Positions 1-5,767 of a DNA stretch of 5,992 bases are shown one piece after another. Position numbers and translations under genes: made by a program. Position 1 is the stretch's first letter; every line of letters begins with the position of its first letter. Source of the stretch: Zoogloeaceae bacterium (lineage in GTDB: Bacteria; Pseudomonadota; Gammaproteobacteria; Burkholderiales; Rhodocyclaceae). The notes beneath the pieces were generated by a model that worked only from the letters and a program-made list of their open reading frames with translations, was not told the origin of the DNA and ran no database searches. The DNA lies in contig JAITNI010000116.1 of assembly GCA_031290535.1 (NCBI GenBank), forward strand, positions 1 through 5,992, in the 5' to 3' direction.

Positions 1-572
1 AAGGCGCGAATGCGCTCAAAACTCTTGTGCTGAAAGTAGGCGTCGCCCACGGACAGCGCCTCGTCGATAATCAGCACGTCGGGACGCAACGCGGTTGCCA
101 CCGAAAAGGCCAGCCGCACCTGCATCCCACTGGAATATACCCGCACCGGCTGGTCGAGGTAGTCGCCGATTTCGGCAAAGGCTTCGATTTCCGGCATCAA
201 CCGGGCAATCGTCTGGCGCTCCATGCCGATCAATTGCCCGGCCATATAGGCGTTCTGGCGGCCAGTAAAATCGGGATGAAAGCCCATGCCCAGCTCCAGC
301 AGGGCCGCCACCCGGCCCTGAAGCGCGATATGCCCCGTGGTGGGGCGCGCCGTGCCGGTAATCAGCTTCAACAGGGTACTTTTGCCCGCGCCGTTGATGC
401 CGATGATGCCGACCGCTTCGCCCGGCGTGACCTGAAAACTGATGTCCCGCAACACCCATTTCAGGGTGTGCCGGGGCGGGCCGGCAGGCCACAGCCATTC
501 GGCCAGCCGCCCCCAGCGGGAACGATATTGACGATACGCCTTGCCGACGCCGGAAACAACCACGCTGCCCAT
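1..572 (-). CDS. wzt: Polysaccharide ABC exporter ATPase, Wzt/KpsT type (3' end cut by window)
   Basis: ATP-hydrolysing subunit of an ABC-2 exporter that moves lipid-linked O-antigen, capsule or a similar glycan across the inner membrane; it acts on the cytoplasmic face with the permease encoded just upstream. 190 codons are visible from the ATG at 572-570. They show Walker A GINGAGKST at about residues 58-66, the family-typical signature YSSGM (146-150) followed by QVRLAFS in place of LSGGQ, and Walker B VLIIDE (166-171). The segment LLELGMGFHPDFTGRQN (about 91-107) is typical of Wzt/KpsT/TagH ATPases. The H-loop and any C-terminal glycan-binding extension lie beyond the left edge, so it cannot be said whether this is the short (KpsT) or long (substrate-specific Wzt) form. 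The start is fixed by a one-base overlap with the permease stop (TGATG), implying translational coupling. The exporter subfamily is confident; the exported glycan is unknown. Confidence 0.93.
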   Translation of the reverse strand, partial: MGSVVVSGVGKAYRQYRSRWGRLAEWLWPAGPPRHTLKWVLRDISFQVTPGEAVGIIGINGAGKSTLLKLITGTARPTTGHIALQGRVAALLELGMGFHPDFTGRQNAYMAGQLIGMERQTIARLMPEIEAFAEIGDYLDQPVRVYSSGMQVRLAFSVATALRPDVLIIDEALSVGDAYFQHKSFERIRA

Positions 573-1360
573 CAGAGTTCATCCACCATGTCGCCCGAGT
601 GGCGACGGAACAGCGCCCCGCCCAGGACGCAAAGCGCGAGCGAGAACGCCAGGACGGGCAAAAGGCGGGTTAAATCCATTTCTCCGCCCAGAAAAAGGCG
701 CTGCTGAAGGTCGATCAGGGTCGCCATGGGATTGAAGGCCATCAGCCGGGCGATGGCGTCCGGCAGGATGCTCGCCGGGTAAACGATGGGCGTGCACCAG
801 AACCAGAAAGAGAGCACGATGCCGAAAAATTGCCCCACATCCCGAAAAAAGACATTGAACACCGCCAGCACCATGCCCAGCCCGATCGCCAGCAGCATCT
901 GGACGCCCAGGAGCGGCAGCAGCGTCCAGAACCGCCAGCCGGGAAACTGGCCGACAATCAGCAAAAACCCGATAAAAAGCGCCAGAAGAATGGCGAAATT
1001 GAGCACCGCCCCCAGCACGACGATCACCGGCAGGCAAAGACGGGGGAAATTCAGTTTTTTAATCAGGTTGGCGTTGTCCAGAAAAACATTCTGGGCGCGG
1101 GTGACGATTTCGGTAAACAGCCCCCAGGCCAGAATGCCCGCGCAAAGATAGATGCTGTAGGCAAACTGACCCTCCACCGTCGGCAGGCGCGCGCGCATGA
1201 CCTGGGAGAAAATCACGGTATAGACCGTAATCATCGCCAGGGGATTGAGCACCATCCAGACAATGCCCAGCAGGGAATTGCGATACCGGGACTGAAACTC
1301 CCGCTGCACACTGCCAAGAATGAACCCCCGGAAAGCCCAGAGGGCGCGAAACACGTTCAT
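572..1360 (-). CDS. wzm: ABC-2 type polysaccharide export permease, Wzm/KpsM type
   Basis: Membrane subunit of the polysaccharide exporter, partner of the ATPase immediately downstream. The 262-residue length is usual for the family. After a short N-terminal amphipathic stretch, the segment REFQSRYRNSLLGIVWMVLNP (residues about 20-40) is the conserved ABC-2 entry motif. Roughly six hydrophobic segments follow, at about 30-52, 66-84, 108-137, 146-170, 178-200 and 231-250. VFFRDVGQF (about 170-178) and the late FNPM motif (about 209-212) are also characteristic. The ATG at 1360 was chosen because homologous permeases begin a few residues before the RELxxRYxxSxLG motif, and an AGGA lies 12 nt upstream. 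Longer starts (ATG at 1489, TTG at 1510) would add up to 50 residues with no family resemblance and no ribosome binding site. Family assignment is strong; O-antigen, capsule and other glycans cannot be separated. Confidence 0.93.
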   Translation of the reverse strand: MNVFRALWAFRGFILGSVQREFQSRYRNSLLGIVWMVLNPLAMITVYTVIFSQVMRARLPTVEGQFAYSIYLCAGILAWGLFTEIVTRAQNVFLDNANLIKKLNFPRLCLPVIVVLGAVLNFAILLALFIGFLLIVGQFPGWRFWTLLPLLGVQMLLAIGLGMVLAVFNVFFRDVGQFFGIVLSFWFWCTPIVYPASILPDAIARLMAFNPMATLIDLQQRLFLGGEMDLTRLLPVLAFSLALCVLGGALFRRHSGDMVDEL

Positions 1361-1389
1361 GAAACGATTTGATCCTGACAAAATCCGGC

Positions 1390-1414
1390 ATTCTAAAGCA
1401 TCGGGAAGCGTCAA
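1390..1414 (-). promoter_or_regulatory. Weak candidate promoter for the polysaccharide exporter genes
   Basis: On the minus strand TAGAAT (1395-1390) matches the sigma-70 -10 consensus at five of six bases. TTGACG (1414-1409) resembles a -35 box, but the spacer is only 13 nt instead of about 17. If the -10 is real, the transcript would start around 1383 and leave a short leader containing AGGA ahead of the ATG at 1360. The poor spacing makes this tentative. Confidence 0.25.
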
Positions 1415-1524
1415 GGCGAGAGGAAAACGTCCCGGAACAGAAAACCGGTCGCGCGGACGCCTGTCCCAAAGAAGCGCCCCGCCCCGCATGGCCGCGTTTT
1501 TCGGCGTCAATTTTTTGTACTGGT

Positions 1525-1538
1525 TTTCCTATATGAAA
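1525..1538 (+). repeat. 14-bp direct repeat, copy 1 (possible operator)
   Basis: TTTCCTATATGAAA, exactly repeated at 1553-1566, 28 bp start to start. Each copy is an imperfect palindrome of the form TTTC-n-TATA-n-GAAA, with one mismatched pair flanking the central TATA. Copy 1 lies upstream of the candidate -10 hexamer TACAAT. An operator role is inferred from position and symmetry. Confidence 0.6.
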
Positions 1539-1543
1539 TTCTG

Positions 1544-1549
1544 TACAAT
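1544..1549 (+). promoter_or_regulatory. Candidate -10 hexamer for the secretion operon
   Basis: TACAAT matches the sigma-70 -10 consensus at five of six bases and sits between the two 14-bp repeats. No good -35 is found at 16-18 bp (TGGTTT at 1521-1526 for a 17-bp spacer). Transcription from it would begin near 1556, only about five bases before the ATG at 1561, which would give an essentially leaderless message. Tentative. Confidence 0.3.
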
Positions 1550-1552
1550 CCG

Positions 1553-1566
1553 TTTCCTATATGAAA
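1553..1566 (+). repeat. 14-bp direct repeat, copy 2, covering the start codon of the 206-residue gene
   Basis: Identical to 1525-1538. The ATG of the downstream gene (1561-1563) lies inside this copy. A protein bound here would cover the predicted transcription start and the initiation codon. The repeat also duplicates an ATGAAA start-like sequence (1533-1538), which opens a 22-codon frame overlapping the real start out of frame and ending at 1601. Confidence 0.6.
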
Positions 1567-2181
1567 AACCGCATTCTGTCCGTTCCCTTGCAGGTCACTG
1601 AAGACGAATACGCGCGTCTGATCGCCTTGCAGCACGCTTTCGCGGAGCTTTGCAACGCGCTCGTGCCCGTGGTGCGGGAGAATCGCTGCTGGAATCGCGT
1701 CGGGCTGCACCATCTCGCCTATCACGCCCTGCGGGCGCGTTTTCCGCGCCTGGGGTCACAGATGGTCTGCAACGCGATCTATTCCGTCTCGCGGGCGTAC
1801 CGGATTGTGCCCAAGGCGGCAGAAGCGCCCCTGCCCTGTCTCAAGTTCCTGCCCGGCGCGCCGGTGTTTTTTGACCGGCACACGGTCAGCATCCGGGACA
1901 ACCAGCTTTCCATGTATACCCTGGATGGCCGCATCCGCTTCGGCTTCGCCATGCCCGATGAAATCCTGCGCGTTTTTGCCAGCGAGCGTCTGGGCGAAAT
2001 CGTGCTGCATCGCCAGCATGACCGATTTTCACTTTCCTTTTGTATGCAGGGGAAAACCGACCCGATGGCGACGACGCCAGCGGGCGAGCTTCCCGAATAC
2101 CTTGTGCTGTTGCCCGTCGCGCCGGAAGCATCCTCCGACGTGGTTCTGGAACAGCCGCTGACCGAGCCTTTGGAGGCCTAA
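1561..2181 (+). CDS. TnpB-like N-terminal domain protein lacking the RuvC nuclease, leading the secretion operon
   Basis: 206 residues of unassigned function. The order of motifs resembles the N-terminal half of IS200/IS605-family TnpB (OrfB): a strand plus helix, LQVTEDEYARLIALQHAF (about 10-27); a helical segment LHHLAYHALRARF then LGSQMVCNAIYSVSRAY (49-61 and 64-80), matching the TnpB pattern YxLRxxxxLPxQxxxRxIxxVxxAYK; then FFDRHTVSI and LSMYTLDGRIRF (103-111 and 116-127), matching the TnpB strand-rich region that includes (L/T)xGR; and a strand EIVLHRQHDRFSLSF (146-160). The protein ends after an acidic, Pro-rich tail, with no GxDxG RuvC motif, zinc ribbon or catalytic acidic residues. 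No signal peptide or membrane segment is seen. The ATG at 1561 is the only plausible start, because an in-frame stop lies at 1534; no Shine-Dalgarno precedes it. The gene stops six bases before the first transporter gene, whose ribosome binding site it contains. A nucleic-acid-binding regulator derived from TnpB is the leading inference; an unrelated fold is possible. Confidence 0.6.
   Translation: MKNRILSVPLQVTEDEYARLIALQHAFAELCNALVPVVRENRCWNRVGLHHLAYHALRARFPRLGSQMVCNAIYSVSRAYRIVPKAAEAPLPCLKFLPGAPVFFDRHTVSIRDNQLSMYTLDGRIRFGFAMPDEILRVFASERLGEIVLHRQHDRFSLSFCMQGKTDPMATTPAGELPEYLVLLPVAPEASSDVVLEQPLTEPLEA
2172..2176 (+). promoter_or_regulatory. Ribosome binding site GGAGG for the first ABC transporter
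   Basis: GGAGG lies within the last codons of the TnpB-like gene, 11 nt before the ATG at 2188. It supports that start and implies translational coupling of the two genes, in contrast to the absence of any such site ahead of the TnpB-like gene. Confidence 0.75.
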
Positions 2182-2187
2182 ACATTC

Positions 2188-3930
2188 ATGAGCAACGAAA
2201 AAACCCCGGAAGCCCTTCAGGCGCTGTGGGCGCAAAAACCCTTTCTCCTGCGCGCCATCGCGTTCAGCGTGGTGATCGGCGCCCTGATGCTGGCGCCGTC
2301 CTTCTACATGCTGGAAGTCTACGACCGGGTGGTCAACAGCCAGAGCCTGATGACGCTTTCCATGCTGACGTTTCTGCTCGCGCTGGCCTATTTTGTGCTG
2401 GAATTCCTGCAATGGGCGCGCATGGGCACCCTGCGCCGCGCCGCCGAAGAATTCGACCGGCTGTTGAACACGCGGGTTTATGAAGCTGTTTTTTATGCCA
2501 ACCTTTCCGGCGCGCGGGCGCTGGGAATGCGCGGGCTGCGGGATTTTGCCAGCGTGCGGGATTTTGTGTGCAGCGTCTCCGCCACCGCGCTGCTGGATAT
2601 TCCCATGGCGCTGGCGCTGGTGGGCGTCATTTTCTGGATTGATACGACCCTGGGCTGGTACAGCCTCGTCAGCGCCTGCATTCAGGCCGGCATTGCCTCC
2701 CTCAACAAACGCGCCGCCAGTCCGCCGCTCGCCAAGGCCAACAACGCCAGTACCCTGGCGCAGAACTTCATCCAGTCGGCGCTCAGGAACGGCGAAGCCG
2801 TGCAGGCGATGGGCATGGCGCGTGGCCTGCGCCAGCACTGGCTCAAATTACAGGAAGAGATGCTCCAGAATCAGGCCAAAGCCTCCGATCAGGGGTCGAT
2901 TTACAGTACGCTCTCCAAATATGTGCAGCTTGTTTCCAGTTCGATGATGCTCGGCCTCGGAAGCTGGCTCATCATTTCCGGCGTTTTTTCCGGCAGCTCC
3001 GGCCTGATGCTGATGGCCTCGATCATCGCCGGACGGGCGCTCGCGCCGCTGGTGCAGGTGATTGCGGGCTGGCGCAACGTCGCCAACACGCGGGAAGCGA
3101 TGGAACGCCTCGAAGCCCTGCTCGCCAAAATTCCGGCGCACTCCGCCGGACTGCCCCTGCCGCCGCCCACGGGGTTGTTGCAGGTGGAGCAGGTCGCGGC
3201 GGTCGCGCCGGGGACGTCCATCCCTCTCCTGAACAATATTTCCTTCGCCATCCCGCCCGGCAAGACGCTGGCCATCGTGGGACCCTCGGCTTCCGGCAAG
3301 ACCAGCCTCGCGCATCTGCTGGTGGGCGTCTGGCCCTGCGCGACGGGCAAGGTGCGTCTGGACGGCGTCGATATTTTCTCCTGGAACAAGCAGGAGCTTG
3401 GCCCCTGTCTGGGGTATCTGCCGCAAAACGTCGCTCTCTTTGAAGGCACCCTCGCCGAGAACATCGCCCGCTTCGGTAAACCCGACCCGGAAAAGGTCGA
3501 GGCCGCCGCCCGCCGCACCGGGCTGCATGATTACATTCTCTCGCTGCCGCAAGGCTACGACACCGAGGTGGGCGCGGAAGGCGTCGTGCTCTCCGGCGGT
3601 ACGCGCCAGCGCGTCGGGCTGGCGCGCGCCCTCTATGACAATCCGAAGTTTGTCGTGCTCGACGAACCCAACGCCAGTCTGGATGACGCGGGCGAAGCCG
3701 CGCTGATGCGAACGCTGACGGAATTACGCGGCACGGAAACCACCGTGGTGCTGATTACCCACCGCACCAGTCTGTTGGGCATCGCCGATCTGATGCTGGT
3801 GCTGGTCGAAGGCGAAAGCAAGCTCTTTGGCCCCAGAAACGAAGTGCTGGCCGCCCTTCAGGGTCAGCCCGCTCCCGCCCCGCAGGCGGTCAGACCCGCC
3901 GCGCCCGCGCCTGCCGCCCTGCGCGCCTGA
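2188..3930 (+). CDS. Type I secretion ABC transporter (permease/ATPase), PrtD family, first of a tandem pair
   Basis: Inner-membrane ATPase/permease that recognises a protein substrate and powers its export through a TolC-linked channel. The 580-residue length is usual for PrtD/AprD. There is no N-terminal C39 peptidase or C39-like domain, consistent with PrtD rather than HlyB/bacteriocin exporters. The membrane domain spans about 20-300, with the hallmark APSFYMLEVYDRVVNSQS (36-53). The ATPase domain follows: Walker A GPSASGKT (365-372), Q-loop Gln413 in GYLPQNVALFEG, signature LSGGT (468-472), Walker B FVVLDEP (488-494, Glu493) and H-loop His525. The signature has Thr where LSGGQ has Gln, and the Walker A Gly after Ser is Ala; catalytic Glu and His are intact. 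A Pro/Ala-rich tail (about 560-580) ends the protein. The next gene encodes a paralogue, so a heterodimer is plausible, although two homodimers cannot be excluded. Confidence 0.95.
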   Translation: MSNEKTPEALQALWAQKPFLLRAIAFSVVIGALMLAPSFYMLEVYDRVVNSQSLMTLSMLTFLLALAYFVLEFLQWARMGTLRRAAEEFDRLLNTRVYEAVFYANLSGARALGMRGLRDFASVRDFVCSVSATALLDIPMALALVGVIFWIDTTLGWYSLVSACIQAGIASLNKRAASPPLAKANNASTLAQNFIQSALRNGEAVQAMGMARGLRQHWLKLQEEMLQNQAKASDQGSIYSTLSKYVQLVSSSMMLGLGSWLIISGVFSGSSGLMLMASIIAGRALAPLVQVIAGWRNVANTREAMERLEALLAKIPAHSAGLPLPPPTGLLQVEQVAAVAPGTSIPLLNNISFAIPPGKTLAIVGPSASGKTSLAHLLVGVWPCATGKVRLDGVDIFSWNKQELGPCLGYLPQNVALFEGTLAENIARFGKPDPEKVEAAARRTGLHDYILSLPQGYDTEVGAEGVVLSGGTRQRVGLARALYDNPKFVVLDEPNASLDDAGEAALMRTLTELRGTETTVVLITHRTSLLGIADLMLVLVEGESKLFGPRNEVLAALQGQPAPAPQAVRPAAPAPAALRA

Positions 3931-3931
3931 A

Positions 3932-3944
3932 TTTTCCCGGAAAA
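3932..3944. repeat. 13-bp inverted repeat between the two transporter genes
   Basis: TTTTCC-C-GGAAAA, a perfect six-base palindrome around a single central base, begins two bases after the stop of the first transporter. Its right arm (GGAAAA, 3939-3944) is the only purine-rich sequence ahead of the second transporter ATG at 3953 and so is probably its weak ribosome binding site. The symmetry could be accidental. Confidence 0.4.
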
Positions 3945-3952
3945 CGCCTCTC

Positions 3953-5722
3953 ATGAATCTGTCCAAACTCAAAACCCCCTGGCAAGAACAACTGACCCGC
4001 CTGCGCGAATTTTCCGGGCGCAGCGAACTGAACCGTTTCATCTGGTCGTTCCGGCGCGAATTTGCCTATGCTTTCTGCTTTACGGCGCTCATCAACCTGT
4101 TGATGCTGACGCCCACCGTGTACATGCTGCAGGTGTTCGACCGCGTGCTGGTGAGCCAGAGCGAATTCACCCTGTACGCCATTACGATCATGCTGTTCTT
4201 TTTTCTGGGCGTGATGAGCTTTTCCGAATGGGTACGCGCCCGGCTCCTCGTGCGGCTGGGGGTGCGGCTGGATGTGCGCCTGAACGCCCGCGTCTTCAGC
4301 ACCACCTTCGCGCTGCAAAATCAGGGACAGGAAAAGGAAGCCGCGCAACTCTTTGGCGATCTGTCCAGGGTACGCCAGTTCCTGACCGGCGCGGGGCTGT
4401 TCGCCCTGCTGGACGCGCCCTGGTCGCCCATTTACATTCTGGTGCTGTTTTTGCTGCATCCCTTCCTCGGCGCGCTGGCCATCCTCTTTTGCGGCGTGCT
4501 GGCCGTCATCGCCTGGATTTCCAGCCAGGTCATGAAAGAACCGCTGGAAGAGGCCAGCGCGGCGATACAGAAGGAAACCGCCTATCTGGACGGCAAATTG
4601 CGCCACGCCAGCGTCGTCGAATCCATGGGCATGTTGGGCAATATGCGGAATTCCTGGATGCAAAAACATCAGCGCACACTGGCGCGGGGACGGCGCGGGC
4701 TGGACGCGCAAACGCGGATGCAGTCCATCACCCGCTTCGCGCGTTTGTTCCAGCAATCGCTGTGTCTGGGCGCGGGCGCGATGCTGGTGATTTTCGGCAA
4801 GATTTCCCCCGGCGCGATGATCGCCGCCAACGCCCTGATGGGGCGCGCCACCCACCCGGTCGACGCCCTGATGAACGCCTGGAAAGATCTGCTTGCCGCG
4901 AAAAATTCCTATGCGGCGCTGGAAGCGGCGCTGGAAGCGCATCCGCATCAGGAAACCGTGCTCGTTACCGACACCGCCCCCGGCGCGAGGCTGGCGCTTG
5001 TCGAAGTCCGCGCCACCGCAAAGCACCGCGAAGCGCCGATTCTGGAACAGGTTTCGTTCTCCCTGCCCGCCGGTTCCGCCCTTGGCATTCTGGGGCCGTC
5101 CGGCTCCGGCAAATCCACGCTGGCGCGGGTCATTCTCGGCATCTGGCCAGACATCGAGGGCGACGTGCGTTATGACGACGTCTCCATCCGCGATCAGGAT
5201 CGTGTTGTCCTGGGCGCGGAACTGGGCTATCTGCCGCAGGATGTGGAACTGTTCAACGGCAGCATTGCCGAGAACATCGCCCGCTTTGGCGAGGTCGACC
5301 CGACGCAGGTGATCGCGGCCTGTCAGGCGGCCGGGGTGCACGAGATGATTCTGCGCTTTCCCAAGGGCTACGATACCGAAATTGGCGACGGCGGGCGTGT
5401 CCTCTCCGGCGGCCAGCGCCAGCGCATCGGACTGGCGCGGGCGCTGTACGGCAACCCCCGGCTGGTGGTGCTGGACGAACCCAACGCCAATCTGGATGAC
5501 GCGGGCGACCGCGCCCTTTTTCAGGCCGTCCTGGCCTTGAAGCAGCGCGGCGCGACGCTGGTTCTGATTACCCACCGCCCGCAAATCGTCGCGGCGATGG
5601 ATTTTGTCCTGACGCTGGCCGATGGTCGGCTGACCCAGTTCGGCAAGCCCCGTCTCGCGGAAGAAAAACCCGTCGCGGCCGTCACGACAATGGGCGCCGG
5701 GCCGCAACCCGTCCCGGCCTGA
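3953..5722 (+). CDS. Type I secretion ABC transporter (permease/ATPase), PrtD family, second of a tandem pair
   Basis: Second secretion ATPase/permease, 589 residues, paralogous to the preceding gene along its length. The membrane domain (about 38-325) carries TPTVYMLQVFDRVLVSQS (53-70), the canonical PrtD motif. The ATPase domain has Walker A GPSGSGKST (381-389), Q-loop Gln429 in GYLPQDVELFNG, a canonical signature LSGGQRQR (484-491), Walker B LVVLDEP (504-510, Glu509) and H-loop His541. All catalytic elements are therefore consensus, unlike the first paralogue. A longer in-frame start at 3827 was rejected because the added 42 residues are Pro/Arg-rich and merely read the first gene's C-terminal coding in another frame. 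The ATG at 3953 is 22 bases past the preceding stop and begins where family members begin. It is co-oriented and evidently co-transcribed with both flanking genes. The substrate is unknown; the C-terminal 20 residues are poorly conserved in character. Confidence 0.95.
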   Translation: MNLSKLKTPWQEQLTRLREFSGRSELNRFIWSFRREFAYAFCFTALINLLMLTPTVYMLQVFDRVLVSQSEFTLYAITIMLFFFLGVMSFSEWVRARLLVRLGVRLDVRLNARVFSTTFALQNQGQEKEAAQLFGDLSRVRQFLTGAGLFALLDAPWSPIYILVLFLLHPFLGALAILFCGVLAVIAWISSQVMKEPLEEASAAIQKETAYLDGKLRHASVVESMGMLGNMRNSWMQKHQRTLARGRRGLDAQTRMQSITRFARLFQQSLCLGAGAMLVIFGKISPGAMIAANALMGRATHPVDALMNAWKDLLAAKNSYAALEAALEAHPHQETVLVTDTAPGARLALVEVRATAKHREAPILEQVSFSLPAGSALGILGPSGSGKSTLARVILGIWPDIEGDVRYDDVSIRDQDRVVLGAELGYLPQDVELFNGSIAENIARFGEVDPTQVIAACQAAGVHEMILRFPKGYDTEIGDGGRVLSGGQRQRIGLARALYGNPRLVVLDEPNANLDDAGDRALFQAVLALKQRGATLVLITHRPQIVAAMDFVLTLADGRLTQFGKPRLAEEKPVAAVTTMGAGPQPVPA

Positions 5723-5754
5723 CCCTTTCCAACAACCCCCCCATTCTCATTCAC

Positions 5755-5760
5755 GAGGAA
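5755..5760 (+). promoter_or_regulatory. Ribosome binding site GAGGAA for the membrane fusion protein
   Basis: GAGGAA, 7 nt before the ATG at 5768, in the 45-bp gap after the second transporter. This gap has no terminator-like hairpin, which supports read-through from the transporter genes. Confidence 0.7.
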
Positions 5761-5767
5761 CTGATTC

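Larger units (their letters stand above)
1361..1560. promoter_or_regulatory. Divergent intergenic region between the polysaccharide and secretion operons
   Basis: 200 bp separating the start of the minus-strand permease gene from the start of the plus-strand 206-residue gene, so it should contain the promoters of both transcription units. The permease-proximal part resembles surrounding DNA in composition. The last 50 bp (about 1509-1560) are strikingly AT-rich and contain a T-run (1511-1516), two GTAC tetramers (1517-1520 and 1543-1546) and two copies of a 14-mer described separately. No tRNA, convincing terminator or additional gene is seen. Confidence 0.7.

Noticed and set aside
27..707. 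Plus-strand frame of 226 codons opposite the polysaccharide ATPase
   Set aside because: The opposite strand encodes Walker A, the YSSGM signature and Walker B in one frame; the plus-strand frame has no family resemblance.
1361..1510. N-terminal extension of the permease to a TTG at 1510 or ATG at 1489
   Set aside because: The added residues are not hydrophobic and do not resemble the family N-terminus, and neither start has a ribosome binding site. The ATG at 1360 fits family length and motif spacing.
1491..1516. Possible intrinsic terminator: GCCG...CGGC followed shortly by a T-run
   Set aside because: The stem is only four base pairs with a seven-base loop, and the T-run (1511-1516) is separated from it. 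There is no upstream plus-strand gene that would need termination here.
1525..1566. The repeat pair as the start of a CRISPR array or a transposon end
   Set aside because: There are only two short copies with a 14-bp gap, no spacer-like series and no inverted copy downstream of the TnpB-like gene. The IS605-type end structures could not be identified.
2029..2838. Minus-strand frame of 269 codons across the end of the TnpB-like gene and the first transporter
   Set aside because: Low-complexity Gln/His/Arg composition, no ribosome binding site, and antisense to two well-supported genes.
2848..3552. Minus-strand frame of 234 codons antisense to the first transporter
   Set aside because: Same shadow pattern; no domain-like hydrophobic or motif structure, while the sense strand encodes the Walker A and Q-loop region.
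3827..3952. Upstream start for the second transporter at 3827
   Set aside because: The extra 42 residues overlap the end of the first transporter and are a Pro/Arg-rich out-of-frame reading of its Ala/Pro tail. The ATG at 3953 matches the expected N-terminus.
3890..5707. A 605-codon open frame on the minus strand, antisense to the second transporter
   Set aside because: It is rich in Gln, Arg, Gly and His with no recognisable domain, and mirrors a GC-biased gene whose sense frame carries every motif of an ABC transporter. Long antisense frames are expected from this codon bias.
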